A stretch of 45,429 nucleotides of DNA from Candidatus Latescibacterota bacterium (GTDB lineage Bacteria; Latescibacterota; UBA2968; SICM01). The position numbers and the translations under genes were made by a program. This document shows, piece after piece, positions 25,707 through 33,239 of the stretch. Numbering within the stretch: position 1 is the first letter of the stretch; every line of letters begins with the position of its first letter. The stretch lies in NCBI GenBank assembly GCA_009694805.1, contig SICM01000011.1, positions 1-45,429 on the forward strand, read 5' to 3'. The notes beneath the pieces were generated by a model that saw nothing but the letters and a program-made list of their open reading frames with translations, was not told where the DNA came from and did no database searches.

Positions 25707-27410
25707 TCAAAACCGTCGCATCATCCGCACGTGGATTTTGCCCTGCGCCAGGCCGTCGTCCTGTCCGAGTCCGAAGTCCAGGCCCACGACCCCCCCGCGG
25801 GACTCCGCGCGAAGCCCGGCGCCGTAGCCGACCCGAAAGAGATCCCTCATCTCCATCCCCAGGGCGCGTCGATCCGCGATCGCCCCCGTGTCCAGAAACA
25901 GAAAGATGCGGGAGCGCCGTCCGACCAGGAGGCGATATTCCGCGCTCGCCCACGCCGCCCGGACGCCCGCGAACTGCTCCTCCCGGTAGCCCCGCAGGGA
26001 AGAGGCCCCGCCCAGACGCACCTTCTCACTCGGGGAGGGTTCCGGGGTGTGAACGCTCCGGAAGTGGGCGGACAGGGCCAGGACCTGTCTCCTGAAGACC
26101 GGGACCAGACGCTCGGCGTCGGCCTCGATCCGCCCCCTGTTGGCCGTCCCCTTCCGGGCTGCGAAGGCTGCCCGGCCGAGCGAGAGGGACACGCGGAGGA
26201 GACCTCCGGTCCTGGGGTTGTCGGGATCGTCCCGCGTCTCGACGGAGAAGCCCCCCGCGCCTGCCCATGCCCGGCTCCTCGGGATGATTCCAAGGCCGGA
26301 GGAGTCGGGGGAGACCCATTCCCAGGCCGCCTCCGCTTCGACGGCGAGGGGGCCTGCGAGCGGGCGTCTGATTCCAACCCGCAGGGCGGTCGAGGCGTAG
26401 CCGGGACGCTGGAGGAGGGAGAATCGAAAATGGCCCGAGAGGGACGTGGGCCCGATCCAGGGCTCGTCGTAACCGAGGTCCAGGTCGGAGGCCGAGGGGC
26501 CTTTCCGGTCCCACCGGACCGAGGCGCTGCGGCCCGTCCCCGCCAGGTTGCGCAGGGCCAGGTCCACCAGGCCTGCGACGTAACCCTTCCCGCCTTCCTG
26601 CCCCGGCACGTAGCCCACGACGCCGTCGATCTGGCCGGCCTTTTTTTCGGCGATCTGCACGGTGAGGTCCACGGTCCCGTTCCGGGCGTCGTGGCTCAAC
26701 GCGAGGTCTCCCACGGCGTCGAACAGCCCGGACCGGAGCAGGGCCTCCCGCCCCCGGTCCACCCGGCGCTGGTCATATCGCTCTCCGGGCCGGAGGTCCA
26801 TCAAGCGCCGGATCACGGAGGGCCGCGTGAGGCTGTTCCCGGACATCCGGAGGTCCCCGACGCGGACGGCAGGCCCCCGGTCGATCTTCAGCGAGACGTC
26901 GACCTCTCCGCCTGAGGACGGGGGGCTGACCTCCGGGTAGACGGCGCAGAACGGATGCCCCGCGCGCTCGTAACGGCGGAGGATGGCCTCCACGTCCGCC
27001 TCCAGGACAGTGGGCCGGAAGGGGCGTCCGGGCTTCGTCTCCATCTCCATAAGAAGGTCTGTGGAGTCCTCGACCGCGAGGTGGCGGACGCGGGCCGGAG
27101 GCCCCTCCCGCAGGCGGAAGACCACCGTCGCGCGGCGATCCCGGAGGACGACGCCGGGGAACTCCGCCTCCGCCAGGTAGAGGCCGGAGGCCCGACAGCG
27201 GTCCAGAATGCGGCCCACGTCCCGGCGGAGGGCCAGGCTGTCCAGCGCCCTGCCGGGCCTCGTCTCCAGGCCGTTGCGGAGGTCGCGGACGGAGAGCGCC
27301 TGCGCCCCTTCGATGTGGACGGAGGCGACGAGGGGAGGGTCGGCGAAGGCGAGCGAACAGAAGGCAGAAGGCAGAAGGCAGAAGGCAGCCATCAAGATAT
27401 GATATCGCAT
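25707..27410 (-). CDS. BamA/TamA-type outer-membrane protein (POTRA plus beta-barrel)
   Basis: 567 residues from ATG 27410. A signal peptide (MRYHILMAAFCLLPSAFC...AFA) is followed by two to three POTRA-like repeats (VASVHIEGAQALSVRDLRN; VRHLAVEDST; VRVGDLRMSGNSLTRPSVIRR). From about 260 comes an Omp85 beta-barrel ending in the classical C-terminal Phe (MMRRF). It is shorter than housekeeping BamA (five POTRAs, about 800 residues), so a TamA-like or accessory insertase is likelier. A promoter TTGCCG-N17-TATACT ends seven bases before ATG 27410 with no ribosome site, predicting a leaderless mRNA. The hydrophobic core of the signal peptide is encoded by four perfect cagaagg heptamers (27358-27385). 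A second in-frame ATG is at 27392. Confidence 0.85.
   Translation of the reverse strand: MRYHILMAAFCLLPSAFCSLAFADPPLVASVHIEGAQALSVRDLRNGLETRPGRALDSLALRRDVGRILDRCRASGLYLAEAEFPGVVLRDRRATVVFRLREGPPARVRHLAVEDSTDLLMEMETKPGRPFRPTVLEADVEAILRRYERAGHPFCAVYPEVSPPSSGGEVDVSLKIDRGPAVRVGDLRMSGNSLTRPSVIRRLMDLRPGERYDQRRVDRGREALLRSGLFDAVGDLALSHDARNGTVDLTVQIAEKKAGQIDGVVGYVPGQEGGKGYVAGLVDLALRNLAGTGRSASVRWDRKGPSASDLDLGYDEPWIGPTSLSGHFRFSLLQRPGYASTALRVGIRRPLAGPLAVEAEAAWEWVSPDSSGLGIIPRSRAWAGAGGFSVETRDDPDNPRTGGLLRVSLSLGRAAFAARKGTANRGRIEADAERLVPVFRRQVLALSAHFRSVHTPEPSPSEKVRLGGASSLRGYREEQFAGVRAAWASAEYRLLVGRRSRIFLFLDTGAIADRRALGMEMRDLFRVGYGAGLRAESRGGVVGLDFGLGQDDGLAQGKIHVRMMRRF
27358..27385. repeat. Four perfect 7-bp repeats inside the BamA-like signal peptide
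   Basis: Four copies of cagaagg in a row. On the coding strand they give the LLPSAFC-like hydrophobic core. Confidence 0.9.
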
Positions 27411-27417
27411 GGTCAAA

Positions 27418-27446
27418 AGTATAGTCCATCGCAGGCCATTCGGCAA
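27418..27446 (-). promoter_or_regulatory. Leaderless promoter of the BamA-like gene
   Basis: Minus strand TTGCCG (27441-27446), 17-base spacer, TATACT (27418-27423). Only seven bases separate the -10 box from ATG 27410. Confidence 0.65.
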
Positions 27447-27456
27447 TATTTTTCGT

Positions 27457-27485
27457 TTTTCAATTCGTTCATTCTCCTTTATACT
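27457..27485 (+). promoter_or_regulatory. Leaderless promoter of the Sua5-like gene
   Basis: TATACT (27480-27485) lies eight bases before ATG 27494, with a weak -35 TTTTCA (27457-27462) at 17 bases. It is divergent from, and overlaps the upstream side of, the BamA-like promoter. Confidence 0.55.
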
Positions 27486-27493
27486 TGGGTGTT

Positions 27494-28186
27494 ATGACGC
27501 CTATCCTTTCTGTTGATGCGACGCGCTTCGATCCGGATGCCCTGCGCGCGGCGGCGGCGGCGGTCCGGCGTGGGGGGGTGATCGCCTATCCCACGGAGAC
27601 GGTCTACGGCCTGGGGGCCGACCCGTTTGACGAGGCGGCGGTGAGGCGCACCTTCGACCTGAAGGGGCGCGGCGCGGAGAAGGCCCTGATCCTGCTGATC
27701 CGGGGGGAGGCGGACCTTTCTCATGTGGCAACGGAGGTGACGGAGACGGCGCGCCGCCTGATGGAGGCGTTCTGGCCCGGCCCTCTGACCCTCGTTCTGA
27801 AGGCGTCCTCCGGCCTGCCGAAGGCGTTGCTGGGGGGCGGGGAGACGGTCGCGGTGCGCGTGTCGAGCCACCCGGTGGCGCGGGCGCTGGTTGATCTGGT
27901 GGGAGGGCCGATCACCTCGACGAGCGCCAACCCATCGGGGCAACCCCCTGCGAGATCGGCGGCAGAGGTGGCGGCCGTATTCGGCGAAGGGATCGACCTG
28001 ATCGTGGACGGGGAGCCGTCGGCGGATGACCGCCCCTCCACGGTGGTGGATGTGTCGGGGCCTCTGCCGATATTGTTGAGGGAGGGGAAGATCGGGGTGA
28101 CAGCGTTGGAGGCGGTGGTGGGACGGGTTCTACAAGCCCAAAAACGGGGATCGGAGATCGGGGGTCAGGGATCGGGAAATCCTTGA
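27494..28186 (+). CDS. Threonylcarbamoyl-AMP synthase (Sua5/YciO/YrdC family)
   Basis: 230 residues. It makes threonylcarbamoyl-AMP from threonine, bicarbonate and ATP for the t6A37 modification of tRNA. Family features are VIAYPTETVYGLGADP near residue 30, the basic KGRG..KALILLI, FWPGPLTLVLKA and VRVSSHPVARALVD...PITSTSANPSG. The enzyme core ends near residue 205. The last 15 residues (KRGSEIGGQGSGNP) are encoded by a 7-bp tandem repeat at 28150-28177 and look like a recent extension. ATG 27494 is preferred to TTG 27485, which lies inside the -10 box. Confidence 0.9.
   Translation: MTPILSVDATRFDPDALRAAAAAVRRGGVIAYPTETVYGLGADPFDEAAVRRTFDLKGRGAEKALILLIRGEADLSHVATEVTETARRLMEAFWPGPLTLVLKASSGLPKALLGGGETVAVRVSSHPVARALVDLVGGPITSTSANPSGQPPARSAAEVAAVFGEGIDLIVDGEPSADDRPSTVVDVSGPLPILLREGKIGVTALEAVVGRVLQAQKRGSEIGGQGSGNP
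28150..28177. repeat. 7-bp repeats at the 3' end of the Sua5-like gene
   Basis: atcggag, atcgggg, gtcaggg, atcggga in frame at the C-terminus. Confidence 0.7.
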
Positions 28187-28237
28187 CATCTGCTATGACC
28201 AGTTTATGCTTGACAAGGCATGGCTGTTGCCTATTAT
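28183..28237 (+). promoter_or_regulatory. Two overlapping promoters of the toxin-antitoxin pair
   Basis: TTGACA (28183-28188)-N16-TATGCT (28205-28210) overlaps TTGACA (28210-28215)-N16-TATTAT (28232-28237). The first -35 includes the stop codon of the Sua5-like gene. Confidence 0.7.
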
Positions 28238-28238
28238 G

Positions 28239-28254
28239 TCGATAATTGTATCGA
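28239..28254. promoter_or_regulatory. Palindromic operator candidate
   Basis: The perfect inverted repeat TCGATA-ATTG-TATCGA begins right behind the second -10 box, covers the predicted transcription start, and precedes the antitoxin. This is the usual place for autoregulation by an antitoxin. Confidence 0.6.
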
Positions 28255-28304
28255 TTGACCAGAAGATTCGGTAAGGCATTTATCCGATGAAGAGAAGAGA
28301 CCCC

Positions 28305-28514
28305 ATGAAAACCCTATCTGCAATCTACAAAGGCAACCTGACCATTGAACTGTCCGAGGATCCCAATCTCCCCGAAGACACAGCGGTTCTTGTCGTGCTA
28401 CCGGAACGAGGCGACGAAGACGAAATGCGTCTCCAGCTTCGGAATGCTGCGGAGTTCGTCTTTGCGAAGCTCTGGGACAACGAGGAGGATGAGGTCTGGA
28501 GTGAATACCTGTAG
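28305..28514 (+). CDS. Putative type II antitoxin of a MazF/PemK-type pair
   Basis: About 69 residues from ATG 28305 (an ATG at 28287 is also possible). The start MKTLSAIYKGNLTIELSEDP.LPEDTAVLVVLP reads as a small beta-rich DNA-binding fold. The rest is acidic and helical (MRLQLRNAAEFVFAKLWDNEEDEVW), as expected for a toxin-neutralising tail. I cannot name the family with certainty. Its end overlaps the start of the toxin by 14 bp, and tandem promoters with a palindrome lie upstream, which together support the antitoxin reading. Confidence 0.7.
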   Translation: MKTLSAIYKGNLTIELSEDPNLPEDTAVLVVLPERGDEDEMRLQLRNAAEFVFAKLWDNEEDEVWSEYL

Positions 28515-28852
28515 ACAGCGAGACATCGTGCTGGTGCCGTTTCCTTTTTCCGACCTTTCCGGGAAGAAGGCCCGGCCGGTTCTCATTCTGTCGAACGATC
28601 TTTATAATACAGCAGTCAGCCGATGTGGTGGTCTGCGGCCTTACCACCAATCTCAAACCTGCGCCTTATTCGATTCTCCTCGACGCGGCTGATGTCGAAC
28701 AGCCGGGTACGCTCAGACACAAGAGCAAGGTCAAAGCCGACACGCTGGCATCTCTCGATCAGTCCATTCTCATCAAACCGATTGCCCGGCTCAAGATTTC
28801 CGTTTTCAGGCAGATTGTAGCTGAGATAGAGAACCTGATGCGGTTGTCATAA
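28501..28852 (+). pseudogene. MazF/PemK-type endoribonuclease toxin, frameshifted
   Basis: Begins at GTG 28501 behind GAGGAGG. The first part, QRDIVLVPFPFSDLSGKKARPVLILSNDLYNTAV, is the typical PemK/MazF N-terminus with the conserved F.D.SG..RPVL. The frame then goes wrong, and DVVVCGLTTNL with the rest (KADTLASLDQSILIKPIARL) continues in another frame. Dropping one base around 28612-28622 restores a 116-residue toxin; the 352-nt span agrees with one extra base. As given, the toxin is inactive while its antitoxin remains open. This may be genuine decay or a sequencing error. Confidence 0.8.
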
Positions 28853-28864
28853 AGTTTGGATTTG

Positions 28865-28923
28865 TCGCTCCTCGCTCCTCATTCACCATACATCTTTCTG
28901 CGTTCTGCATTCACCCTTGCCTT
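28865..28923. repeat. 7-bp repeats between the toxin gene and the propeller gene
   Basis: tcgctcc, tcgctcc, tcattca (28865-28885), and ttctgcg, ttctgca, ttcaccc, ttgcctt (28896-28923). The rest of 28853-29007 holds no gene that I can support. Confidence 0.75.
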
Positions 28924-29007
28924 TCGGGGGGTCTGACATGAAAAGGTGGCGACAAACAAACAGCAAACGCCCTCAACGGCATGATAGTCAGGCCGGGGCA
29001 ATGTGAT

Positions 29008-29060
29008 GAAGCCCATCTGCGCGCCCGAAGAGGCACAGAGCAGGTGGGCTTCTCTGTTTT
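29008..29060 (+). promoter_or_regulatory. Terminator-like hairpin in the leader of the propeller gene
   Basis: GAAGCCCATCTGC (29008-29020) pairs with GCAGGTGGGCTTC (29040-29052) over 13 bp with one G-T pair, followed by TCTGTTTT. It ends 17 bp before ATG 29077. Such a position suggests transcription attenuation, perhaps under an upstream aptamer, but I could not match a known riboswitch. Confidence 0.5.
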
Positions 29061-29076
29061 CGGGGAGGTTGACGCC

Positions 29077-29823
29077 ATGAGGCACATACTCGTACGGACA
29101 GACCTGACCCCCTCCCAGCCCTCCCCGCAAGCGGGAAGGGAGAGGTCCCTTTTAGGCCGGGGTCTGCTTTTATCCGTTTTCTTGTTCGTCGCACTCGTTG
29201 CGCTTTTATCCGTTGCGGCTGTGGCCGGAGAGAATGTCTGGACCAGCAATGGGCCTTACGGAGGGTTCATCCAAGCCCTTGTGATAGACCCAACGAATAC
29301 GCAGACGGTCTATGCCGGGGCACACGGTGGTGGCGTATTTAAGAGCACGAATGGGGGGAGTTCCTGGACAGCGATCAACTCAGGGCTGCCGGATACATCT
29401 GTCTATTCCCTTGTGATAGCCCCATCGAGTCCGCAGACGGTCTATGCCGGGACAAATGGTGGGGGTGTGTTCAAGAGCACGAATGGGGGGAGTTCCTGGA
29501 CAGCGATCAACTCAGGGCTGCCACAAACTACATTTGTCTGGTCCCTTGCGATAGACCCTTCGAGTCCACAGACAGTCTATGCCGGGACATTGGGTAGGGG
29601 CGTCTTTGAGATCAGGTTCCCCACCATACTCCGTGGCGTATCCCCCGACTTCGACGGAGATGGGAGCGTGGATTTCAACGACTTCTTCCTGTTCGCGGCA
29701 GCTTTCGGAAAGAAGCGAAGCGATGCGGGGCTTGATGCGAAGTTTGAGCTGGATGGGGACGGGGAAGTCGGCTTTTCTGACTTCTTCATCTTCGCCGAGG
29801 CGTTCGGGAAACAGGTGCGGTAG
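29077..29823 (+). CDS. Secreted three-repeat propeller protein with dockerin-like C-terminal domain
   Basis: 248 residues from ATG 29077 (GGGGAGG upstream). A signal peptide (LLLSVFLFVALVALLSVAAVAG) is followed by three BNR/sortilin-like repeats of 44-45 residues (VIDPTN.QTVYAG..GGGVFKSTNGGSSWTAINSGLP). Two of these are nearly identical in DNA with a 132-bp period. The C-terminus carries two EF-hand-like calcium loops (DFDGDGSVDFNDFF and ELDGDGEVGFSDFF), each followed by FA..FGK. The same tail ends the 1577-residue protein at 40485. Three blades are too few for a monomeric propeller, so copies may have been lost or the protein may oligomerise. The N-terminal TPSQPSPQAGRE is encoded by a short palindromic repeat. 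Confidence 0.8.
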   Translation: MRHILVRTDLTPSQPSPQAGRERSLLGRGLLLSVFLFVALVALLSVAAVAGENVWTSNGPYGGFIQALVIDPTNTQTVYAGAHGGGVFKSTNGGSSWTAINSGLPDTSVYSLVIAPSSPQTVYAGTNGGGVFKSTNGGSSWTAINSGLPQTTFVWSLAIDPSSPQTVYAGTLGRGVFEIRFPTILRGVSPDFDGDGSVDFNDFFLFAAAFGKKRSDAGLDAKFELDGDGEVGFSDFFIFAEAFGKQVR

Positions 29824-30050
29824 TTCATTGTGGGCCATTTTGACCCGTCGGGCCGGTGAGCGAATGGGCCACAACGACACAGAAGGGGCCCCGCGCATTG
29901 CGTGTCCCTCACGCACATATCGAATTTAATATTCTGATTAATATAAACTTACGGACCTGATCAGGCATTCAGGACGCAGACGGTACGCCCTTTGCATCTG
30001 GTTCCGCAGGACTCTGAGAGAGCCCTCTTGATGTTGAGGATGTCATACCG

Positions 30051-31201
30051 ATGAAAAAGGAGGATGCCGTGTCCATTGGGAAAAGGTTTATTGCCGTTTC
30101 CAGTTTGATGATTGCCGCCGTGTTTGCAAACAGCCAGGCCGTTCTGGGCCAGGGCTGTGTCGCCTCCGCCCCATGAGCTGCGCTGCATCGGAATACACCA
30201 GCACCTCCGGCATCCCCCGGGCAGGACAATGGCAGTTCTCCAGCTCTTATCGGTACTTCAAGTCCTTCCGGCATTTCAGGGGCGAACATGAGGAGAAGAA
30301 CCGGGTGGCGGAGGGCACGCAGGTGGAGAACTTCGCGCACGCCGCTGACTTCGGGCTGAGCTATGGGGTGAGCAACCGGCTCGGCCTGACGGCGAATGTG
30401 CCCATTCTGCGGAACCTCCGGACCTCCCTTTATGAGCACTATGGGAACAGCCGGACCGCCAACCCCACTCAGGCGCGCTTCCGTACAAGCTCCATGGGCC
30501 TCGGGGACGTGCGACTGACGGTCAATCGCTGGATGTTCAACCCGGAAACCAGATTCAACGGGAATCTCACGATCGGCGTGGGCGTCAAGATGCCTACGGG
30601 CAATTCCAACGTGCAGGACCAATTTCACAGGCGGACTGCGGATGGCAGGGACTCCGTGTTCACGAAGGCCGTGGACCAGTCCATCCAGATCGGGGACGGC
30701 GGCTGGGGCCTGAACCTGGAGATGCAGGGCTTCCGGAGACTGACTGAAAAGGGGGTCGTGTACTTCAACGCATTCTATCTCTTCAACCCCAAAAACATGA
30801 ACAGCACGCCCCATTCGATTGCCGATCAGTATGCAGCCCGGCTGGGTCTCAACTATGCCCTGCTGCCCAAAGCCGGCCTGATGGCCAGCCTTGGGGGAAG
30901 GGTAGAAGGCATCCCCAACGATGACCTGATCGGGAAGAGCGAGGGCTCCCGAAGGCCCGGCTATGTCATCTCCCTCGAGCCGAGCCTGTCCTACAGCAAG
31001 AAGACCCTGAACTTCAATTTGAACCTCCCCATCGCCCTGTACCGCAACCGAACGCAGAGCTTTTCAGACAAACAGCGGACCCAGCAGACGGGCGTGTACA
31101 CCATCGGAGACGCGGCCTTCGCCGACTATCTGGCCAATTTCGTCATCTCCTACCAGTTCGGGAAAAAGCACGGGCCGATGCAGATGCCTGCAAAGGAGTA
31201 G
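30051..31201 (+). CDS. Outer-membrane beta-barrel-type protein, N-terminus separated by a frameshift
   Basis: ATG 30051 starts a signal peptide (KRFIAVSSLMIAAVFANSQAVLG) that reads QGCVASAP and hits TGA at 30174. The long frame starts at the overlapping ATG 30173 and continues SCAASEYTSTSGIPRAGQWQFSSSYRYFKSFRHF. Adding one base to the CCCC run at 30169-30172 joins them into one exported protein of about 383 residues. The long part has many alternating amphipathic strands (FGLSYGVSNRLGLTANVPIL, LSYSKKTLNFNLNLPIALYRN, FVISYQFGKK), typical of a barrel such as conserved 'transporter-like' outer-membrane proteins. Its function is unknown. Without the joined signal peptide it could not be exported. 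It is followed by a perfect terminator. Confidence 0.7.
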
Positions 31202-31225
31202 TCCCCACATCGAGGGACAGCATCC

Positions 31226-31260
31226 GTAGGGGCGACCTGCCGGTCGCCCCTACTTTTTTT
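31226..31260 (+). terminator. Intrinsic terminator (also a common dispersed palindrome)
   Basis: A perfect 12-bp stem GTAGGGGCGACC / GGTCGCCCCTAC with loop TGCC is followed by T7. The same palindrome is widespread in bacteria as a mobile-looking repeat. The stop codon of the convergent gene (31250-31252) lies within its right arm. Confidence 0.85.
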
Positions 31261-32134
31261 GCGCAGTGTAGACGGGGAGCATCTCCACGGGCCGGAACTT
31301 CATCTTGTGCTGGCGCAGGCCGGGGAGGCCCAGGTCGCTCGCATCGTTGATCCGGGAGAAACGCCGCAGCTCCCCGCAGACGCGCCAGCGCAGGAACTCC
31401 GACAGACTCCGCACCGACGGGTCGCTCTTGGCCACGAAGAAGTTGGCCTGGCCCTCCCCCATCTCGCCGGCCAGCGCAAAGGCCCGGAGCTCGCCTCCGA
31501 TCTCCACCCCCCATCCCGACAGATCCGCTTCGCTCAGTTCCCCGACCAGGCGCAGCGCGGCCTTCGTATACCCCCAGTCGAGAAGGAAGGACCGCTTGCG
31601 GCCCTGCAGCCTGCGCCAGTCGCGCAGGAGGGCCTCGCAGCCGTCCCGGTCGGAGGGGACCATCCGCCGGAAAGTGTAGGGATGTTCCCGCTCGAACCGG
31701 CGAATCCGCTTTCGCAGGTCCCTGAACGGAGGCCCCTCGGCCCCGGCGATGGCCGAGGGGTCGTAGAGGTATTCCTCCTCCTTGAAGGTCACCTCAAACC
31801 CGGCGGCGCGAAGGCGTTCGGCGTCCTCCGCGTCGGCCCAGAGGATGCGCAGGCAAGGGTCGGGATTCTGGCGCTGGGCCGTGTCGAGACAGGCGGCCAG
31901 GGCCTCTTCCGAGCAGGGGAGGGGAGGGAACATCAGATCGACCCGCTCCCCCTCCTTCCCACGGCGGCGGACGAAGAGACAGAGGCTGCCCTCGCACAGA
32001 TCCCAGATCAGAGGCCGGTCGGGGGGGAGGCTGTAGGAGAGGAGGAAAGGGACGTAGTAACACCAGGCCCGCTTGCGGTGGGCGGCAAAGGCAGACTTGA
32101 AGCGCGGGAGGTCGGCGATGGAGAGAGGGGACAT
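31250..32134 (-). CDS. DUF2156 / LPG-synthase C-terminal-like acyltransferase
   Basis: About 294 residues from ATG 32134; an upstream TTG at 32146 would add four. The ending NDASDLGLPGLRQHKMKFRPVE matches the last motif of DUF2156 proteins (C-terminal domain of phosphatidylglycerol lysyltransferase, a double-GNAT fold). The membrane domain of full-length MprF is absent. Other fitting parts are PFRDLRKRIRRFEREHP and LRDWRRLQGRKRSFLLDWGYTKAALRL. It probably transfers an aminoacyl or acyl group from a charged carrier to a lipid or other acceptor, but the substrate is unknown. Its final codons overlap the dispersed palindromic terminator. Upstream are 7-bp repeats and bpsA in the same direction. 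Confidence 0.75.
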   Translation of the reverse strand: MSPLSIADLPRFKSAFAAHRKRAWCYYVPFLLSYSLPPDRPLIWDLCEGSLCLFVRRRGKEGERVDLMFPPLPCSEEALAACLDTAQRQNPDPCLRILWADAEDAERLRAAGFEVTFKEEEYLYDPSAIAGAEGPPFRDLRKRIRRFEREHPYTFRRMVPSDRDGCEALLRDWRRLQGRKRSFLLDWGYTKAALRLVGELSEADLSGWGVEIGGELRAFALAGEMGEGQANFFVAKSDPSVRSLSEFLRWRVCGELRRFSRINDASDLGLPGLRQHKMKFRPVEMLPVYTAQKK

Positions 32135-32158
32135 GATACTCGCCAAGGAGCAGAGAAT

Positions 32159-32224
32159 AGAAGGCAGAAGGCAGAAGGGAGAAGGGAGAAAAGATTCTGC
32201 TGTCTACTGCCTACTGCCTACTGT
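32159..32224. repeat. Two adjacent 7-bp repeat arrays at the bpsA 3' end
   Basis: agaaggc, agaaggc, agaaggg, agaaggg, agaaaag (32159-32193), then ctactgc, ctactgc, ctactgt (32204-32224). The second array contains the bpsA stop codon. Confidence 0.85.
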
Positions 32225-33239
32225 TTTTATCCGCCGTGTAGAGGGGGCCGTTGTAGGGGTCTTCGGGGGGCACTGTATGGGAGGTGGTGACGGCCCGGAT
32301 CATCGCGCTGACGCCCGCCAGGAGCTGCGCCCCGTCGTAGCGGTTGAAGGCCGGGCGCATCTCGACGATGCCCAGGCCGGCGTCGGAGATCGTTCGGACG
32401 ACCTCCCGCTGCTCGTCCGGGCTCCTGTGGCCGAAGCAGATGAACGCCTGACGCCCGACACCCGGGCGGAGGGCGGAGCCGCCCCGCGAGACGAACAGGC
32501 GGAGGCCTTCGAGGGTGTAGGGGGGGTCCGTGAGAAAGGCGTCGAACGTCCCGATGAGGGGGCCTGGCAGGGGGGCGCGCAGGTCGTGCGGATGGACCTC
32601 GATGTCGAATCCCTCGGCGTCCGAGACGCGGCGAAGGCAGGCGACGAGGCGGGGGTCGATCTCCGCCACTGCGAGCCGGCCTTTGAGGTGGAGCTGTCTG
32701 CGGAGGAGCCCGACGGCCAGGGAGGTCAGGTCGTCGTCGCCCAGGACGAGGAGGTCGCGGTCCAGGGCCTCGGACTCCCGAAGGTAGAGTGCGCGCCGCA
32801 GGGCGGTCTCCGGCGCGGCGTGGGACTGGTCCAGGGTCACATCCACGGCGGGCCGGTCCGCGGCCATCTCGCGGAGGCGATAGAGCAGGGGGGAAAACGC
32901 CTCCGGAATGACGAAACCCTCCCCGTCGCAGGCCGGGCAGCGGCAGCCGGGGGCCGCGTCCATTTCGACGTCCACCAGGTCAAGCCCCTTCCCGGAGAGC
33001 GCCAGCCCGCCCCTGCGGTCCAGCAGGCCCCGCTTCTCCAGTTCCCGGCGGACGGCAGCCACCACGGGCACCGGCATCCGGACGCGGCGGGCCAGGTCCC
33101 GAAGGGAGAGCGCGCCGGCCCTGCCCACAACGGAGAGGATCGCCCGGACGCCCTCCTCCCCCTCCCGCAGGTCGGTGGCGGCGGCGACGTCGGAAAGAAG
33201 GGTCGCGAGATCCTTATTCTGCTTTCTGTTCATCCCCAT
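32211..33239 (-). CDS. bpsA: N4-bis(aminopropyl)spermidine synthase-like branched-polyamine synthase
   Basis: 342 residues. An N-terminal winged-helix-like domain (about 25-90; LSLRDLARRVRMPVPVVAAVRRELEKRGLL) is followed by a Cys motif CRCPAC (99-104). A Rossmann aminopropyl-transferase domain contains TLDQSHAAPETALRR, GDDDLTS (167-173) and DPPYTLEGLRLFVSRG (238-253). The GDDD acidic motif is the known catalytic signature of BpsA from Thermus and Thermococcus. The enzyme adds aminopropyl groups from decarboxylated SAM to spermidine to give a branched polyamine. It overlaps the upstream membrane-protein gene by 26 bp. Its stop codon is supplied by a ctactgc 7-bp repeat (32204-32224). Branched polyamines are best known from thermophiles. 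Confidence 0.87.
   Translation of the reverse strand: MGMNRKQNKDLATLLSDVAAATDLREGEEGVRAILSVVGRAGALSLRDLARRVRMPVPVVAAVRRELEKRGLLDRRGGLALSGKGLDLVDVEMDAAPGCRCPACDGEGFVIPEAFSPLLYRLREMAADRPAVDVTLDQSHAAPETALRRALYLRESEALDRDLLVLGDDDLTSLAVGLLRRQLHLKGRLAVAEIDPRLVACLRRVSDAEGFDIEVHPHDLRAPLPGPLIGTFDAFLTDPPYTLEGLRLFVSRGGSALRPGVGRQAFICFGHRSPDEQREVVRTISDAGLGIVEMRPAFNRYDGAQLLAGVSAMIRAVTTSHTVPPEDPYNGPLYTADKNSRQ

Noticed and set aside
28985-29002. Cobalamin riboswitch B12 box (AGTCAGG)
   Set aside because: The following conserved AGACCTGCC part is absent; only seven bases match.
30010-30030. TPP riboswitch (CTGAGA) before the beta-barrel gene
   Set aside because: Only the CTGAGA hexamer is present; the second conserved thi-box half and the pairing stems are missing, and the gene has no thiamine link.
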